Shown here piece by piece: positions 14,095 through 23,286 of a stretch of DNA of 64,000 nt. A program made the translations under genes and the position numbers. Numbering within the stretch: position 1 is the stretch's first letter; every line of letters starts with the position of its first letter. This DNA is from an uncultured Porphyromonadaceae bacterium (GTDB taxonomy: Bacteria; Bacteroidota; Bacteroidia; Bacteroidales; Muribaculaceae). The stretch covers positions 1 to 64,000 of the forward strand of contig CANPMT010000005.1 in assembly GCA_947575235.1 (NCBI GenBank). Direction: 5' to 3'. Below the pieces are notes generated by a model. It was given only the letters and a program-made list of their open reading frames with translations, was not told where the DNA came from and ran no database searches.

Positions 14095-15504
14095 TCAGTT
14101 GCGATGGTTCAGCTTCTTGAAATAGGCATAGACGTTCATCACACGGTCGACAAACTCAACTGTCTCTCGGCCACGGAAATAACCGTTCTTCACCACGGGG
14201 TCGTTATAATACTGGGGCTTGGTCTTGAGAAGGGCTGCCTCGCTGACGTTGCCGAGCCATACCTGCGGATTCAGGCCATTCTTCGCGGCCAGGGCAATTG
14301 CATCATATACGTGACCCAGGCCGCAATTGTAGGCGGCTGCCACAAACCGCAGACGTTCCTCCTTGTCGGGCACTTTCTCCTCAAGGGCCTTGTCGAGCTT
14401 ACGCAGCAGTTTGGCTGCCGCGTGTATGTTGCCGTCCGGGGTGTCGACACCATCAACTCCCATTGCCTTGGCAGTGGCCGGCATGATCTGCATCAGACCG
14501 CGGGCACCGGCCCATGACACCACATCATGGTCGAAACGCGACTCATTGAAACCGATGGCTGCGAGAAACTCCCAGTCATAGCCCGGTATTGAACTGTATT
14601 TCCTGAATGAAGCGTCATAAGGGGAGATACGCCCGTCATGACGCTTGCGCAATTCCTGCAACTGGGCGTGATCCCCCTCATGCGAACCCCCCTTGCTGAT
14701 TTCGAAATATTTCTTGTAGATGCTTCTCACCATGTCGGTCGTCTCGCGGCGCTTCTCCCAGCGGTCGAGTTTAGCCGCCAGACTGTCCATGCCGTTGCCG
14801 ACAGCCCAGGATGAATACTGGTCGAGGCTCACCTTCATGCTGATGTCGAGATTCGGGAAATAAGACTTGTTCAACTCGGCAATGTCGGAATCCACGACAG
14901 TCATGGGAATCTCCTTGCGGTCGACCATCTCAATGAGGTCTTCGGCCACAAGGGTGTCGCGGCTTATCGGCACAATCTCTATACCCCCGCCGAGTTCATT
15001 ATCGAGGTTGCGCAGACGGTATTCATATTTTGAATCCTTCTCCACATAGACAGTCTTACCCACCAGCTCAGTCACATCGGAGACCCTCTCCTTACCCTGA
15101 GGTTGCACGAGTACCTGCCATGTCACCTCCTTATGTCCGGCATGTTTCACGAGTTTGCTGTATTCCTCAATCTTAGGCACAGGATAAGCGGCCAGCTGCA
15201 CCTCGCCCGAATTGACCATCTTGACAAGAGCCGGAAGCGATGGGGCCACCGAGAGTTTCAGCACCATACCCTCATCTTCGGCAAACTGGCGGAGGTTTTC
15301 ATAATCGAATCCCATCTCCTGGCCTCGATAGATGAAATAACTCGTAGGGCCATACAGGGTGGCCGCATACAGCGTGTCAGGAGCCGCGGGTTGCTGAGCC
15401 ACCTCCGAGGAGTCGGCCGTCGATTTCCCGGTGTGACCGCAAGCGGCGGCTATCGGGATAATAAGGAGAAACATCCGTGATTTCAATCTTGGGAGCATAT
15501 ACAT
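14095..15504 (-). CDS. mltF: MltF-like membrane-bound lytic transglycosylase lipoprotein
   Basis: 469 residues. Lipoprotein signal ends in AAAC (residues about 19-22). Residues about 45-265 form a periplasmic solute-binding (SBP_bac_3-type) domain, for example YRGQEMGFDYENLRQFAEDEG. Residues about 300-455 are an SLT transglycosylase domain with catalytic Glu in GFNESRFDHD, the GLMQIMPATAKAMG motif and AAAYNCGLGHV. Such enzymes cleave peptidoglycan glycan strands to 1,6-anhydro products, with the N-terminal domain regulating activity by binding cell-wall fragments. It lies in the same direction as recJ-recQ, 56 bases after recQ, possibly by read-through. Confidence 0.9.
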   Translation of the reverse strand: MYMLPRLKSRMFLLIIPIAAACGHTGKSTADSSEVAQQPAAPDTLYAATLYGPTSYFIYRGQEMGFDYENLRQFAEDEGMVLKLSVAPSLPALVKMVNSGEVQLAAYPVPKIEEYSKLVKHAGHKEVTWQVLVQPQGKERVSDVTELVGKTVYVEKDSKYEYRLRNLDNELGGGIEIVPISRDTLVAEDLIEMVDRKEIPMTVVDSDIAELNKSYFPNLDISMKVSLDQYSSWAVGNGMDSLAAKLDRWEKRRETTDMVRSIYKKYFEISKGGSHEGDHAQLQELRKRHDGRISPYDASFRKYSSIPGYDWEFLAAIGFNESRFDHDVVSWAGARGLMQIMPATAKAMGVDGVDTPDGNIHAAAKLLRKLDKALEEKVPDKEERLRFVAAAYNCGLGHVYDAIALAAKNGLNPQVWLGNVSEAALLKTKPQYYNDPVVKNGYFRGRETVEFVDRVMNVYAYFKKLNHRN

Positions 15505-15560
15505 GGGGATACTGATTGATTTGGGTTATTTAAGTGAATTCAGGTTGATGCCTCGGTTAA

Positions 15561-17471
15561 TCACCGGGCAATCTGATAGAGCTCGTTCTCAAAAGAGAGG
15601 TATCCTTCATTGCAAAGGAAAGTAAGCACCTCAGCCGTGATCCTCGACTCCCCGCAATGATGCTCAATCATTCTGAGCGTGGCGCCGGAGGGGGTGGCCT
15701 TGAGATAATCGAGCACGAGCGACATCCGTTTCTCGGGGCTCTCATTCCCGGTTCGCCCGGCTGCCGATCTGCGAGCGCGGCAGATATCGCATTTACGGCA
15801 GTCGGCTGATTCCGTCTCTCCGAAATAGGCGAGCATTCGTCTCACCCCGCAGCTTCCGTTGGTAAAGGCATACTCAATCATGGCCTCCGTACGCTCGGAG
15901 AGTGTCTGGCGACGCTCCTCATAGATAGTCTTCCCGATCAAAATGCAATCAGTCTCCTCGCGGGCTGTGGGGAAATATATCATCGGGAGGTCGGAGAAGG
16001 GTATATAGCTTATGATTTTCCGGCGTGAGAGTTCAAGCAGAGCGTCATAGACAGTATGTTCCGACTCCTTGATGGAAGTGGCAATCTCCACTTCGCGGAT
16101 ATAGACGTAATCCATGAAAAGTCCGGTGTAAAGCCGGAGCATCTTGTTGAGCACCTTCTCGGCATTCTCCGAAATGTCGTGAAGGTAATAGAGTTCCTCA
16201 CGCGTACACTCCATCCTTACCCTGGAACGGCTGTCAGGATTCTCCAGAAAGTGGAGATAATTGGCCTGTGAGAGGAGTTTGAGGGAATACCGGCACTGGC
16301 GTTCCTGGATATCGAACGTGCGGCAGAATTTGATTATGTCGAATTGCCTCACAGAGTCATACCCCTCACCGATGCTTACGTGCAGGAAATTGCACACACG
16401 CTCATACGTCTTGCGGATAATCTTGCGGTCGGGGAAAGCCTCCGTCACCCTCCTGCGCATCGTGGCCACATCAGAGCGGGTTGTAAGCAGCACGGCAAAC
16501 GACTCCAGGCCATCTCTTCCGGCACGTCCCGCCTCCTGGTAATACTCCTCGAGCGACGGGGGCATATCGAAATGGATCACGAGCCTCACATCCGGTTTGT
16601 CGATACCCATTCCGAAAGCGTTCGTGGCCACCATCACGCGCACTTCGCTGCGTTGCCAGATGTTCTGACGTTCCTCCTTGACGCTATAGTCGAGTCCGGC
16701 ATGATAGAAGGTCGAGGGGATACCCGCCGAGTTGAGATAATCGGAAATCTCGCGGCATCGTTTACGGCTTCTGACATACACGATCGACGAGCCGGAGGTA
16801 GAGTCGAGAATATGGAGAGTCTCGGCAATCTTGGTGTCGGCCGGGCGTACGATATAACTGATATTATCGCGCACGAAACTTTTACGGAAAGTCCGGCCGT
16901 CGCGAAATCCCAACTGGCGCTTTATATCCTCAGCCACCTGCGGTGTGGCCGTGGCCGTGAGGGCCAGGACCGGAGCGTCAGGTTTGACGCGGCGCAGGGC
17001 ATTGATATTGAGATATGATGGGCGGAAATCGTAGCCCCACTGCGAAATGCAATGCGCCTCATCCACTACGATAAGGCGCACCTCGAGATTGCGCAGTTCA
17101 AGCATGAAACGTTCGTTCCCCAGACGTTCCGGGGCGATATATAGGAAACGGGCACGGCCGTTCACGAGTTTCTCCCAGTTGGCACGGGTCTCCCGCTGCG
17201 ACATGCCGGAATGGAAACAGACGGCGCGGATATTCCTTGCCGCAAGATTGTCCACCTGGTCCTTCATCAGCGAGATCAGCGGGGTGACCACCACGGTAAC
17301 CCCCGATTCGTAAAACATGCCCGGCACCTGGAAAGTGATAGACTTTCCGCCACCTGTGGGCATAAGTCCGAGAGTGTCATGACCGTCGAGCACCGACTGT
17401 ATGATATCCTCCTGCAAAGAGCGGAAACTGTCGTAGCCCCAGAATTTTTTAAGAATCTGCTGTATGGTCAT
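15561..17471 (-). CDS. recQ: RecQ-family ATP-dependent DNA helicase
   Basis: 636-residue 3'-5' SF2 helicase. Walker A PTGGGKS (38-44), DEAH box with aromatic loop VVDEAHCISQWGYDFR (134-149), ATNAFGMGIDKPDVR and QEAGRAGRDG motifs, then the RecQ zinc site with cysteines in GSCGVRRML and DCRKCDICRARR (about 535-560). The C-terminus is a short winged-helix-like end rather than a clear HRDC domain. It follows recJ by 16 bases; RecQ unwinding with RecJ 5'-3' ssDNA digestion is the classic RecF-pathway pair for gap and break repair. Confidence 0.95.
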   Translation of the reverse strand: MTIQQILKKFWGYDSFRSLQEDIIQSVLDGHDTLGLMPTGGGKSITFQVPGMFYESGVTVVVTPLISLMKDQVDNLAARNIRAVCFHSGMSQRETRANWEKLVNGRARFLYIAPERLGNERFMLELRNLEVRLIVVDEAHCISQWGYDFRPSYLNINALRRVKPDAPVLALTATATPQVAEDIKRQLGFRDGRTFRKSFVRDNISYIVRPADTKIAETLHILDSTSGSSIVYVRSRKRCREISDYLNSAGIPSTFYHAGLDYSVKEERQNIWQRSEVRVMVATNAFGMGIDKPDVRLVIHFDMPPSLEEYYQEAGRAGRDGLESFAVLLTTRSDVATMRRRVTEAFPDRKIIRKTYERVCNFLHVSIGEGYDSVRQFDIIKFCRTFDIQERQCRYSLKLLSQANYLHFLENPDSRSRVRMECTREELYYLHDISENAEKVLNKMLRLYTGLFMDYVYIREVEIATSIKESEHTVYDALLELSRRKIISYIPFSDLPMIYFPTAREETDCILIGKTIYEERRQTLSERTEAMIEYAFTNGSCGVRRMLAYFGETESADCRKCDICRARRSAAGRTGNESPEKRMSLVLDYLKATPSGATLRMIEHHCGESRITAEVLTFLCNEGYLSFENELYQIAR

Positions 17472-17487
17472 GAAAAGTTGATATTAA

Positions 17488-19227
17488 TCAGCTGTTACCC
17501 TCGGAGGGGCGGATGTCGCGGATCATCAGCTGAACCGAGTCAAGATTGTTGGAATGCTTTGTCTGCTCGATGGTGTAACAGATGTCGATAGGCTTATGGG
17601 CATGAATATGCTCGAAATATCTCGACATATTGAAAGCGATGGCATTGATGACACGGCTTGTGCTGTTATCCTCAAGTTCAAGCTTTATATGCTCGAGATT
17701 CTTACCGACGAGCTTGCTGGTGCCGAAGTCGAAGACATTGCGAGTGCAGAACACCGGGTTCTGGTTGCCGGGTCCGAAGGGATTGAACTTCTTGAGATAG
17801 GCCACCAACTCCGGGGTGATATCGGCAAATTCGATTACCGCGTCGATATCAATCATGGGGGTGAGCTGGTTGGGCTGGATATTAGCTGCCACATACTCCT
17901 CGAAACGTCGTGAGAACTCCTTGATGTTCTCCTCCTTCAGCGAGAGACCCACGGCATAGGTGTGGCCGCCGAAATTCTCGAGCAGGTCGCGGGTTGAATC
18001 CACGGCCGAATAGATGTCGAATCCCTGGACTGAGCGCGACGAACCAGTGGCCATGCCGTTTGAATAGGTGAGCACAACCGAAGGCTTGTAATAGAGCTCG
18101 GTGAGGCGTGATGCCACAATTCCGATTATACCCTTATGCCAGTTCTTGTTATACACCACGATGCTACGTTTGCCGTGGATGATATTGACGTTATTCTCGA
18201 TGAGAGTATTGGCCTCCTCGGTAATCTTCTTGTCGAGTTCCTTGCGGTCTTTGTTATACTGGTCGATATCCTTACCCTTCTCGTAAGCGTCATGGAGATC
18301 GCGGCATACAAGGAGGTCGACGGCCTCGATTCCGCTCTGCATACGTCCCGAGGCATTTATGCGCGGGCCAATCTTGAAGATGACGTCACTGATGGTGATA
18401 TCCTTGTTGGTAAGCTTGCAGAGGCGGATTATGCTTCTGAGGCCGAGATTCGGGTTGGAATTGAGACGGCGAAGGCCATGATAGGCCATCACACGGTTCT
18501 CGCCGGTGATAGGCACGATATCGGCGGCGATGCTCACAGCCACGAGGTCGAGCAGAGAATCCAGTTCATTATGGTTAGAGAGACCGTTGCTCAGGGCAAA
18601 CGCTTGCATGAACTTGAACCCCACGCCGCACCCCGAGAGATGATTGCAGGGATATGGTGAGCCCGGCATCTTCGGGTTGAGGATAGCCACAGCCGGGGGT
18701 AGCACAGGGTCGGGCACGTGATGGTCGCAGATAATGAAATCGATCCCTTTCTCCTTGGCGTAGGCGATTTCATCGATAGCCTTGATGCCGCAGTCGAGCA
18801 CGATAACGAGTTTGATATCATTTTCGGCGGCATACTCTATGCTTTTGAGCGAAATGCCATAACCCTCCTCATATCGGGTGGGGATATAATACTCGATGTT
18901 GCTGTAATAATTCTGGAGATACTTGTAGACGAGCGCCACCGCGGTGGTGCCGTCAACATCATAGTCGCCGTAAATCATGATTCTCTCCTTGGCTCCCATG
19001 GCCTTGTTCAGGCGGTTCACAGCCTTATCCATACCCGGAAGGAGGAAAGGGTCATGCAGGTCGGCGATTGCCGGAGAGAAGAAAGCCTGCGCCTCCTTCG
19101 GGGAGGAGACACCTCTGCGGATGAGGAGTTCGGATATGGGCGAGGCCCCCCCGCAATGAGGGAGAAGTTGATCAGCGAGAGCTTTCTGCTGAAGCGTGAG
19201 GGGTTGGTAATTCCATTTAGTTATCAT
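17488..19227 (-). CDS. recJ: single-stranded-DNA-specific exonuclease RecJ
   Basis: 579 residues. DHH-superfamily motifs: IYGDYDVDGTTA (85-96), VLDCG (143-147), IICDHHVPD (165-173), then SGCGVGFKF, the DHHA1 motif GSSRS with FGGHTYAVGLSL, and an OB-fold tail ending QLMIRDIRPS. Mn-dependent 5'-3' ssDNA exonuclease of recombinational repair. First gene of recJ-recQ, with a well-matched promoter in the divergent gap. Confidence 0.95.
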   Translation of the reverse strand: MITKWNYQPLTLQQKALADQLLPHCGGASPISELLIRRGVSSPKEAQAFFSPAIADLHDPFLLPGMDKAVNRLNKAMGAKERIMIYGDYDVDGTTAVALVYKYLQNYYSNIEYYIPTRYEEGYGISLKSIEYAAENDIKLVIVLDCGIKAIDEIAYAKEKGIDFIICDHHVPDPVLPPAVAILNPKMPGSPYPCNHLSGCGVGFKFMQAFALSNGLSNHNELDSLLDLVAVSIAADIVPITGENRVMAYHGLRRLNSNPNLGLRSIIRLCKLTNKDITISDVIFKIGPRINASGRMQSGIEAVDLLVCRDLHDAYEKGKDIDQYNKDRKELDKKITEEANTLIENNVNIIHGKRSIVVYNKNWHKGIIGIVASRLTELYYKPSVVLTYSNGMATGSSRSVQGFDIYSAVDSTRDLLENFGGHTYAVGLSLKEENIKEFSRRFEEYVAANIQPNQLTPMIDIDAVIEFADITPELVAYLKKFNPFGPGNQNPVFCTRNVFDFGTSKLVGKNLEHIKLELEDNSTSRVINAIAFNMSRYFEHIHAHKPIDICYTIEQTKHSNNLDSVQLMIRDIRPSEGNS

Positions 19228-19343
19228 CTCTGACTATCTAATCTTATGGTCTGACTCCTCCGGTTGAAGGGGGGAGCAAGGGGCGTTGTTTTAATCTAAG
19301 GTTAACGCTTTGGGCGTCGCCACGAGGATGTGAGTTGTGAGTG

Positions 19344-19375
19344 CAAATATACAAAATAAATGCGGAGTCTGCAAA
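19344..19375 (-). promoter_or_regulatory. promoter of recJ-recQ
   Basis: Minus-strand -7 TATATTTG (19344-19351) and -33 TTTG (19372-19375), spacer 20; leader of about 110 bases to recJ. Confidence 0.75.
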
Positions 19376-19414
19376 TATAACCGCGATAGAGAGATATAAT
19401 TAAACCTTTTTAAG

Positions 19415-19422
19415 TAATTTTG
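19415..19422 (+). promoter_or_regulatory. -7 box for the hydrolase-Mur ligase pair
   Basis: TAATTTTG, about 70 bases before the ATG at 19491; no TTTG at -33. Confidence 0.5.
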
Positions 19423-19490
19423 CAGTTGAAATAAGAGGGGGCCTCCATTCGGCACAGAGGGGCTCCGCCATATTAAATCAAGTATAAATA

Positions 19491-20282
19491 ATGGAAAAAG
19501 ATATAGTTATCGACGGATTGAAAATCCGTTACGACGAGACAGGCCCGGAGGGGGCTCCGGCGGTGGTGCTCATGCACGGCTGGGGATGCGACCACACCAC
19601 GGTGCGCAGCATCGCTGCCACACTCGAGCAAGGGATGCACGTCTACAGTATCGACCTCCCCGGCCACGGCCGGAGCGATGAGCCTGACGGTGTCTGGGGT
19701 ATAGAGGACTTCACCCGTCTGGTCGAGAAATTCATCTCCACCCTGGGGATAGTGCAGCCCGTATTGGTGGGGCATTCATTCGGCGGACGTATCTCGATAC
19801 TCCTATCCTCGCGCAACGACATACCCAAAGTTGTGCTTGTGGATTCAGCCGGCGTAAAGCCTAAGCGCGGCTTCACCTATTACCGCAAGGTTTACACCTT
19901 CAAGCTTATCAAGAATCTGATAATGCTCATCTACGGCAAGGAGAAGGGTAAACTGAAGGTCGAGGCATGGCGTGGCAGGAAAGGCTCGGCCGACTATCGC
20001 AACTCCTCGCCCGTGATGCGCGCCGTAATGAGCAAATGCGTCAACGAAGACCTTTGCCATGTCATGCCGCGGATAAAGGCTTCGACCCTCCTGATATGGG
20101 GGGAGGATGACACGGCCACTCCGCTTGCCGATGCCAAGACCATGGAGAGACTCATACCCGATGCCGGGCTTGTGAGTTTCGCGGGGTGCGGGCATTACAG
20201 TTTCCTCGACAATCCCGGCGGGTTCAGGGCAGTGCTGAGGGAATTCCTCAAGAACGAGATGAAATCAAAAACAAATCAATAA
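19491..20282 (+). CDS. alpha/beta hydrolase
   Basis: 263 residues, no signal peptide. Oxyanion motif HGWGCD (29-34), nucleophile Ser96 in GHSFGG, Asp in WGEDDTATP and His in GCGHYSFLDNP complete the catalytic triad. The substrate cannot be told from the sequence. It precedes a membrane Mur ligase gene by six bases in an apparent operon, so a cell-envelope substrate is conceivable but unproven. Confidence 0.9.
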   Translation: MEKDIVIDGLKIRYDETGPEGAPAVVLMHGWGCDHTTVRSIAATLEQGMHVYSIDLPGHGRSDEPDGVWGIEDFTRLVEKFISTLGIVQPVLVGHSFGGRISILLSSRNDIPKVVLVDSAGVKPKRGFTYYRKVYTFKLIKNLIMLIYGKEKGKLKVEAWRGRKGSADYRNSSPVMRAVMSKCVNEDLCHVMPRIKASTLLIWGEDDTATPLADAKTMERLIPDAGLVSFAGCGHYSFLDNPGGFRAVLREFLKNEMKSKTNQ

Positions 20283-20288
20283 AAATAG

Positions 20289-21893
20289 ATGATGCTGTAT
20301 TTAATAGTAGTGTATGTGATATGCGGTGTCTACATGCTTTATAATTTCAAGCATGACATCCACATGTTGCAGCAGAACAGTTACCGGCTCGACCGTTACT
20401 GGAGGTATCTTAAAAACGACATGGGAAGTGCCTGGCGTCTCACGGATGTGGCCCTTCTTTTCCTTCTCTTCTCGACATTGCTTGATGTGCGGATGTCGCT
20501 CTTCATCATAGCAGTGGTGGCCTTGACCAAGATCTGGCTTCTTATCCGCATGAAGTTCAAGAAGCCGCTTGTATTCACACGCAGGGTGTGGCGCATATAT
20601 GGTGTCACGGCGGCTCTCGCGGCCGGGGGCTATCTTGCGGTGATTCTCTCCACATGGCGTATGCCGGATGTGTGTGGTCTCTATAGTCCGGCGGCAGTGT
20701 CGGTGGGTACGTTGCTCCTTATCACCATCTTCTCATGGGCTGTGGTGATGTTGGCTGTGGTGATATTGAAGCCAGTGGAGAGTGCCATCAACCGTAAATA
20801 TTGGAACGAGGCAGCCTCGATACTGCGGTCGATGCCCGACTTGACAGTAATCGGTATAACGGGATCGTATGGCAAGACAAGTACCAAGCATTACCTTCAC
20901 CGTATCCTCTCGGAGGAGTTTGAGGTGTTGATGACCCCGGGGTCGTATAACACCCCGATGGGAGTGATACGCACCGTGCGCGAGATGATGAAACCTTACG
21001 ACACCATCTTCATCTGCGAGATGGGCGCCAAGCAGGTTGGCGACATCAAGGAGATATGCGACCTTGTGCATCCGCAGATAGGTATAATCACCGCCGTGGG
21101 GCCGATGCATCTGGAATCGTTCAAGACCATAGAGAATGTGCAGGCCACCAAATTCGAACTTGTGGACGCACTTCCGGCCGACGGCTTCGCCGTAATCAAC
21201 AATGACTTTGAATACTGCGCCAACAGGATAGTGAGCAATGTGGAGCATCGCCGTTACGCCCTCTCCGGTGGCAATGAGAAGGGGAGCGACTACATAGCCG
21301 AGAACATAAGATACACCCCCTTCGGCACCAACTTCACAGTGAGAGGTCCGGAGGGATTCGAGCTTGAGTTATTCACCCGTCTGGTTGGGGCCTGCAATAT
21401 CTCCAATCTGTTGGGTGCAGTGATTGTGGCGTTGAAACTGGGTATGAAACCCGCCAAGATCAAGAACGCCGTCGCCCAGATAGAACAGGTGGAGCATCGT
21501 CTCAGCATAAAGCAGACACCCGGAGGGGTGACGATAATCGACGATGCCTTCAACTCCAATCCTGCAGGTTCGAAGATGGCTCTTGAGGTGCTCTCAGATT
21601 TCAAGGATGGCAAGAGGATAGTAGTGACACCCGGCATGATAGAACTTGGCGAGAAGCAATATGAACTCAACGAGGCTTTGGGGGAGGAGATAGCAAAGTC
21701 GGTTGACATGGCAATCATAGTTGGCGAGTACAATCGCGAGGCACTTGTGGCCGGAATCCGCAAGGGTAAATTCGACGAGAAAAATCTCCACACAGTTGAC
21801 AGTTTCAAGGAGGCACAGGCGCTCCTTACCCCTCAGTTGAGGAGCGGTGACACCGTGCTCTACGAGAATGACCTTCCCGACACGTTCAAGTGA
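20289..21893 (+). CDS. Mur ligase family protein with N-terminal membrane region (MurF-like)
   Basis: 534 residues. Residues 1-165 hold about four hydrophobic segments; the ATPase domain starts near 187 with VIGITGSYGKTSTKHYL (P-loop GSYGKTS) and continues with GVIRTVREMMKPYDTIFICEMGAKQVGDIKE, HLESFKTIENV, and the ligase C-terminal domain (IIDDAFNSNPAGSKMAL, VVTPGMIELG). It belongs to the MurF-like ligases but carries a membrane anchor and is a second type beside canonical MurF. An amide-bond-forming role in envelope or peptidoglycan-related synthesis is inferred. Followed by a strong terminator. Confidence 0.85.
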   Translation: MMLYLIVVYVICGVYMLYNFKHDIHMLQQNSYRLDRYWRYLKNDMGSAWRLTDVALLFLLFSTLLDVRMSLFIIAVVALTKIWLLIRMKFKKPLVFTRRVWRIYGVTAALAAGGYLAVILSTWRMPDVCGLYSPAAVSVGTLLLITIFSWAVVMLAVVILKPVESAINRKYWNEAASILRSMPDLTVIGITGSYGKTSTKHYLHRILSEEFEVLMTPGSYNTPMGVIRTVREMMKPYDTIFICEMGAKQVGDIKEICDLVHPQIGIITAVGPMHLESFKTIENVQATKFELVDALPADGFAVINNDFEYCANRIVSNVEHRRYALSGGNEKGSDYIAENIRYTPFGTNFTVRGPEGFELELFTRLVGACNISNLLGAVIVALKLGMKPAKIKNAVAQIEQVEHRLSIKQTPGGVTIIDDAFNSNPAGSKMALEVLSDFKDGKRIVVTPGMIELGEKQYELNEALGEEIAKSVDMAIIVGEYNREALVAGIRKGKFDEKNLHTVDSFKEAQALLTPQLRSGDTVLYENDLPDTFK

Positions 21894-21910
21894 CGGGAGA
21901 GAGTAGAATA

Positions 21911-21968
21911 AAAAATATCGCCCTCGCGATGTGTTTTTGACCACACATTTTGCGAGGGCGATATTTTT
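21911..21968 (+). terminator. terminator after the Mur ligase, overlapping the next promoter
   Basis: 17-base perfect stem AAAAATATCGCCCTCGC (21911-21927) with 21952-21968, then TT. The downstream arm contains the last base of the -33 box at 21949-21952 of the next promoter. Confidence 0.85.
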
Positions 21969-21979
21969 TTGTAAATTTG
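21949..21979 (+). promoter_or_regulatory. promoter of the first beta-propeller gene
   Basis: -33 TTTG (21949-21952), -7 TAAATTTG (21972-21979), spacer 19, about 25 bases before the ATG at 22005. Confidence 0.75.
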
Positions 21980-22004
21980 CCGTCATAACCCGAACTTACA
22001 ACAT

Positions 22005-23153
22005 ATGAAACAGTGTAAATCCTTTTTGAATGAACAACCGGTAACCGGTAGACGAAATTGCGGCGCGAGATGGCTTGTAGCGCTCCTGGCAGTGGCAATG
22101 TTGATGCAATCCTGTGGAGGGGTTGCGGAGAAGAGTGTGAATCTTGATTTATCGGTAGAGACTGGAGATGTGTATGAGAAAGATCTTGTGCATGTAGCCC
22201 GATGGGTGGAACTTGATAAAGCCGAACCAGCCATGATAACCAAGGCGAAGAAAGTAGTCAAATCAGGCGGTGAATACTATATACTTGACAACATCGGGAA
22301 AAAGAGGGTCATTGTTTTTGGCAAGGACGGAAAGTATTCACGTAGCATAGGTAATACAGGAGGGGGACCCGGTGAATATCCGGATATAGTAGACTTCTGT
22401 GTAAATGAGGAGAACGGAAATATAGGCATACTCTCAACGGCATCCGAGTTCTATCTTTATAACAGAGAAGGGGCCTTCATAGAGAGCCGTAAAATGACAG
22501 AGTCGCTTCTTTGGGAATGTGCATGTGTAGGGAATCATTATGTGTTCACTACCGATCATTCCACCTTTACAGAGGGGGAGAATGCCAAGCTCATCTATGT
22601 GTATGATGGCTCCTTGCAGGAGGTCGGGAGATATGTAAGCGTGTTGCCGGTGCAGATGCCACAACTTGATATTTTCAATGGACAGTTGGTGTCGACAGGT
22701 AAGGAGGGCTATTACATGGATGTATTCACAAATACACTATACGGGATAGGAGCGCCGACGTTTGGGGCAGACACAATCTGTAACATCAGTTTACCAAATC
22801 CCATGCCGACGGAGATATATGCCGGAGGCATGACATTTTTTGAGAACCAGATCAACTATGACTGGATAATGGGTTTTGTTCCTACCGCCACCAATTATAT
22901 CCTGAACTATATAAAGGGAGGGGAGATGAAGATAGCAATCTTCAACCACGATATGAAGGTTGTCAAGAATGGGAACTTTCTCGGACTGTTTCCGAGGTCA
23001 TTCCCTACATCGACAGATACAATTGTATCGACAGTGACATTGGATGAATACTTCGGCTTCTGGTCAACTTCGGAAAACTATAAAGAGTGTGGTATGCCAA
23101 AAATGACAGATGAGAGCAACATGTTGCTCATGGAGTGGACAATCGGTTCGTGA
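22005..23153 (+). CDS. 6-bladed beta-propeller lipoprotein, divergent paralogue A
   Basis: 382 residues. Long N-terminal region, hydrophobic segment and lipobox MQSC (Cys37). The mature part begins with paired strands (VHVARWVELDKAEPAMITKAKKVV), then YYILDN, VIVFGKDGKYSRSIG and the family hallmark NTGGGPGEYPDIVDF (about 113-127), followed by repeats such as FYLYNREGAFIES. This matches the Bacteroidetes 6-bladed beta-propeller family (PF17170 type), surface or periplasmic lipoproteins of unknown ligand. It ends MLLMEWTIGS rather than the MYEMK-type end of its neighbours, so it is the most distant of the five paralogues. Monocistronic by promoter and terminator. Confidence 0.85.
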   Translation: MKQCKSFLNEQPVTGRRNCGARWLVALLAVAMLMQSCGGVAEKSVNLDLSVETGDVYEKDLVHVARWVELDKAEPAMITKAKKVVKSGGEYYILDNIGKKRVIVFGKDGKYSRSIGNTGGGPGEYPDIVDFCVNEENGNIGILSTASEFYLYNREGAFIESRKMTESLLWECACVGNHYVFTTDHSTFTEGENAKLIYVYDGSLQEVGRYVSVLPVQMPQLDIFNGQLVSTGKEGYYMDVFTNTLYGIGAPTFGADTICNISLPNPMPTEIYAGGMTFFENQINYDWIMGFVPTATNYILNYIKGGEMKIAIFNHDMKVVKNGNFLGLFPRSFPTSTDTIVSTVTLDEYFGFWSTSENYKECGMPKMTDESNMLLMEWTIGS

Positions 23154-23167
23154 TGAGAATGTCTCGG

Positions 23168-23205
23168 GGTAAATCGGAATAGTTGCCGATTTACCTACCT
23201 TTTTT
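23168..23205 (+). terminator. terminator after beta-propeller A
   Basis: 10-base stem GGTAAATCGG / CCGATTTACC (23168-23177 with 23186-23195), then TACC and a run of T. Confidence 0.85.
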
Positions 23206-23240
23206 ATGAGAAAAAATGAGATATAATCATGAAAAAATTG

Positions 23241-23248
23241 TAATTTTG
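23241..23248 (+). promoter_or_regulatory. -7 box for beta-propeller B
   Basis: TAATTTTG, 38 bases before the ATG at 23287; the -33 region carries only ATG-like and TTG-like sequence. Confidence 0.5.
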
Positions 23249-23286
23249 CGGTGAACATATAATTTTCATAAACTAACAATCTTTAT

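Noticed and set aside
16344-17018. 224-codon plus-strand frame opposite recQ
   Set aside because: recQ motifs occupy the other strand continuously; no independent evidence of coding.
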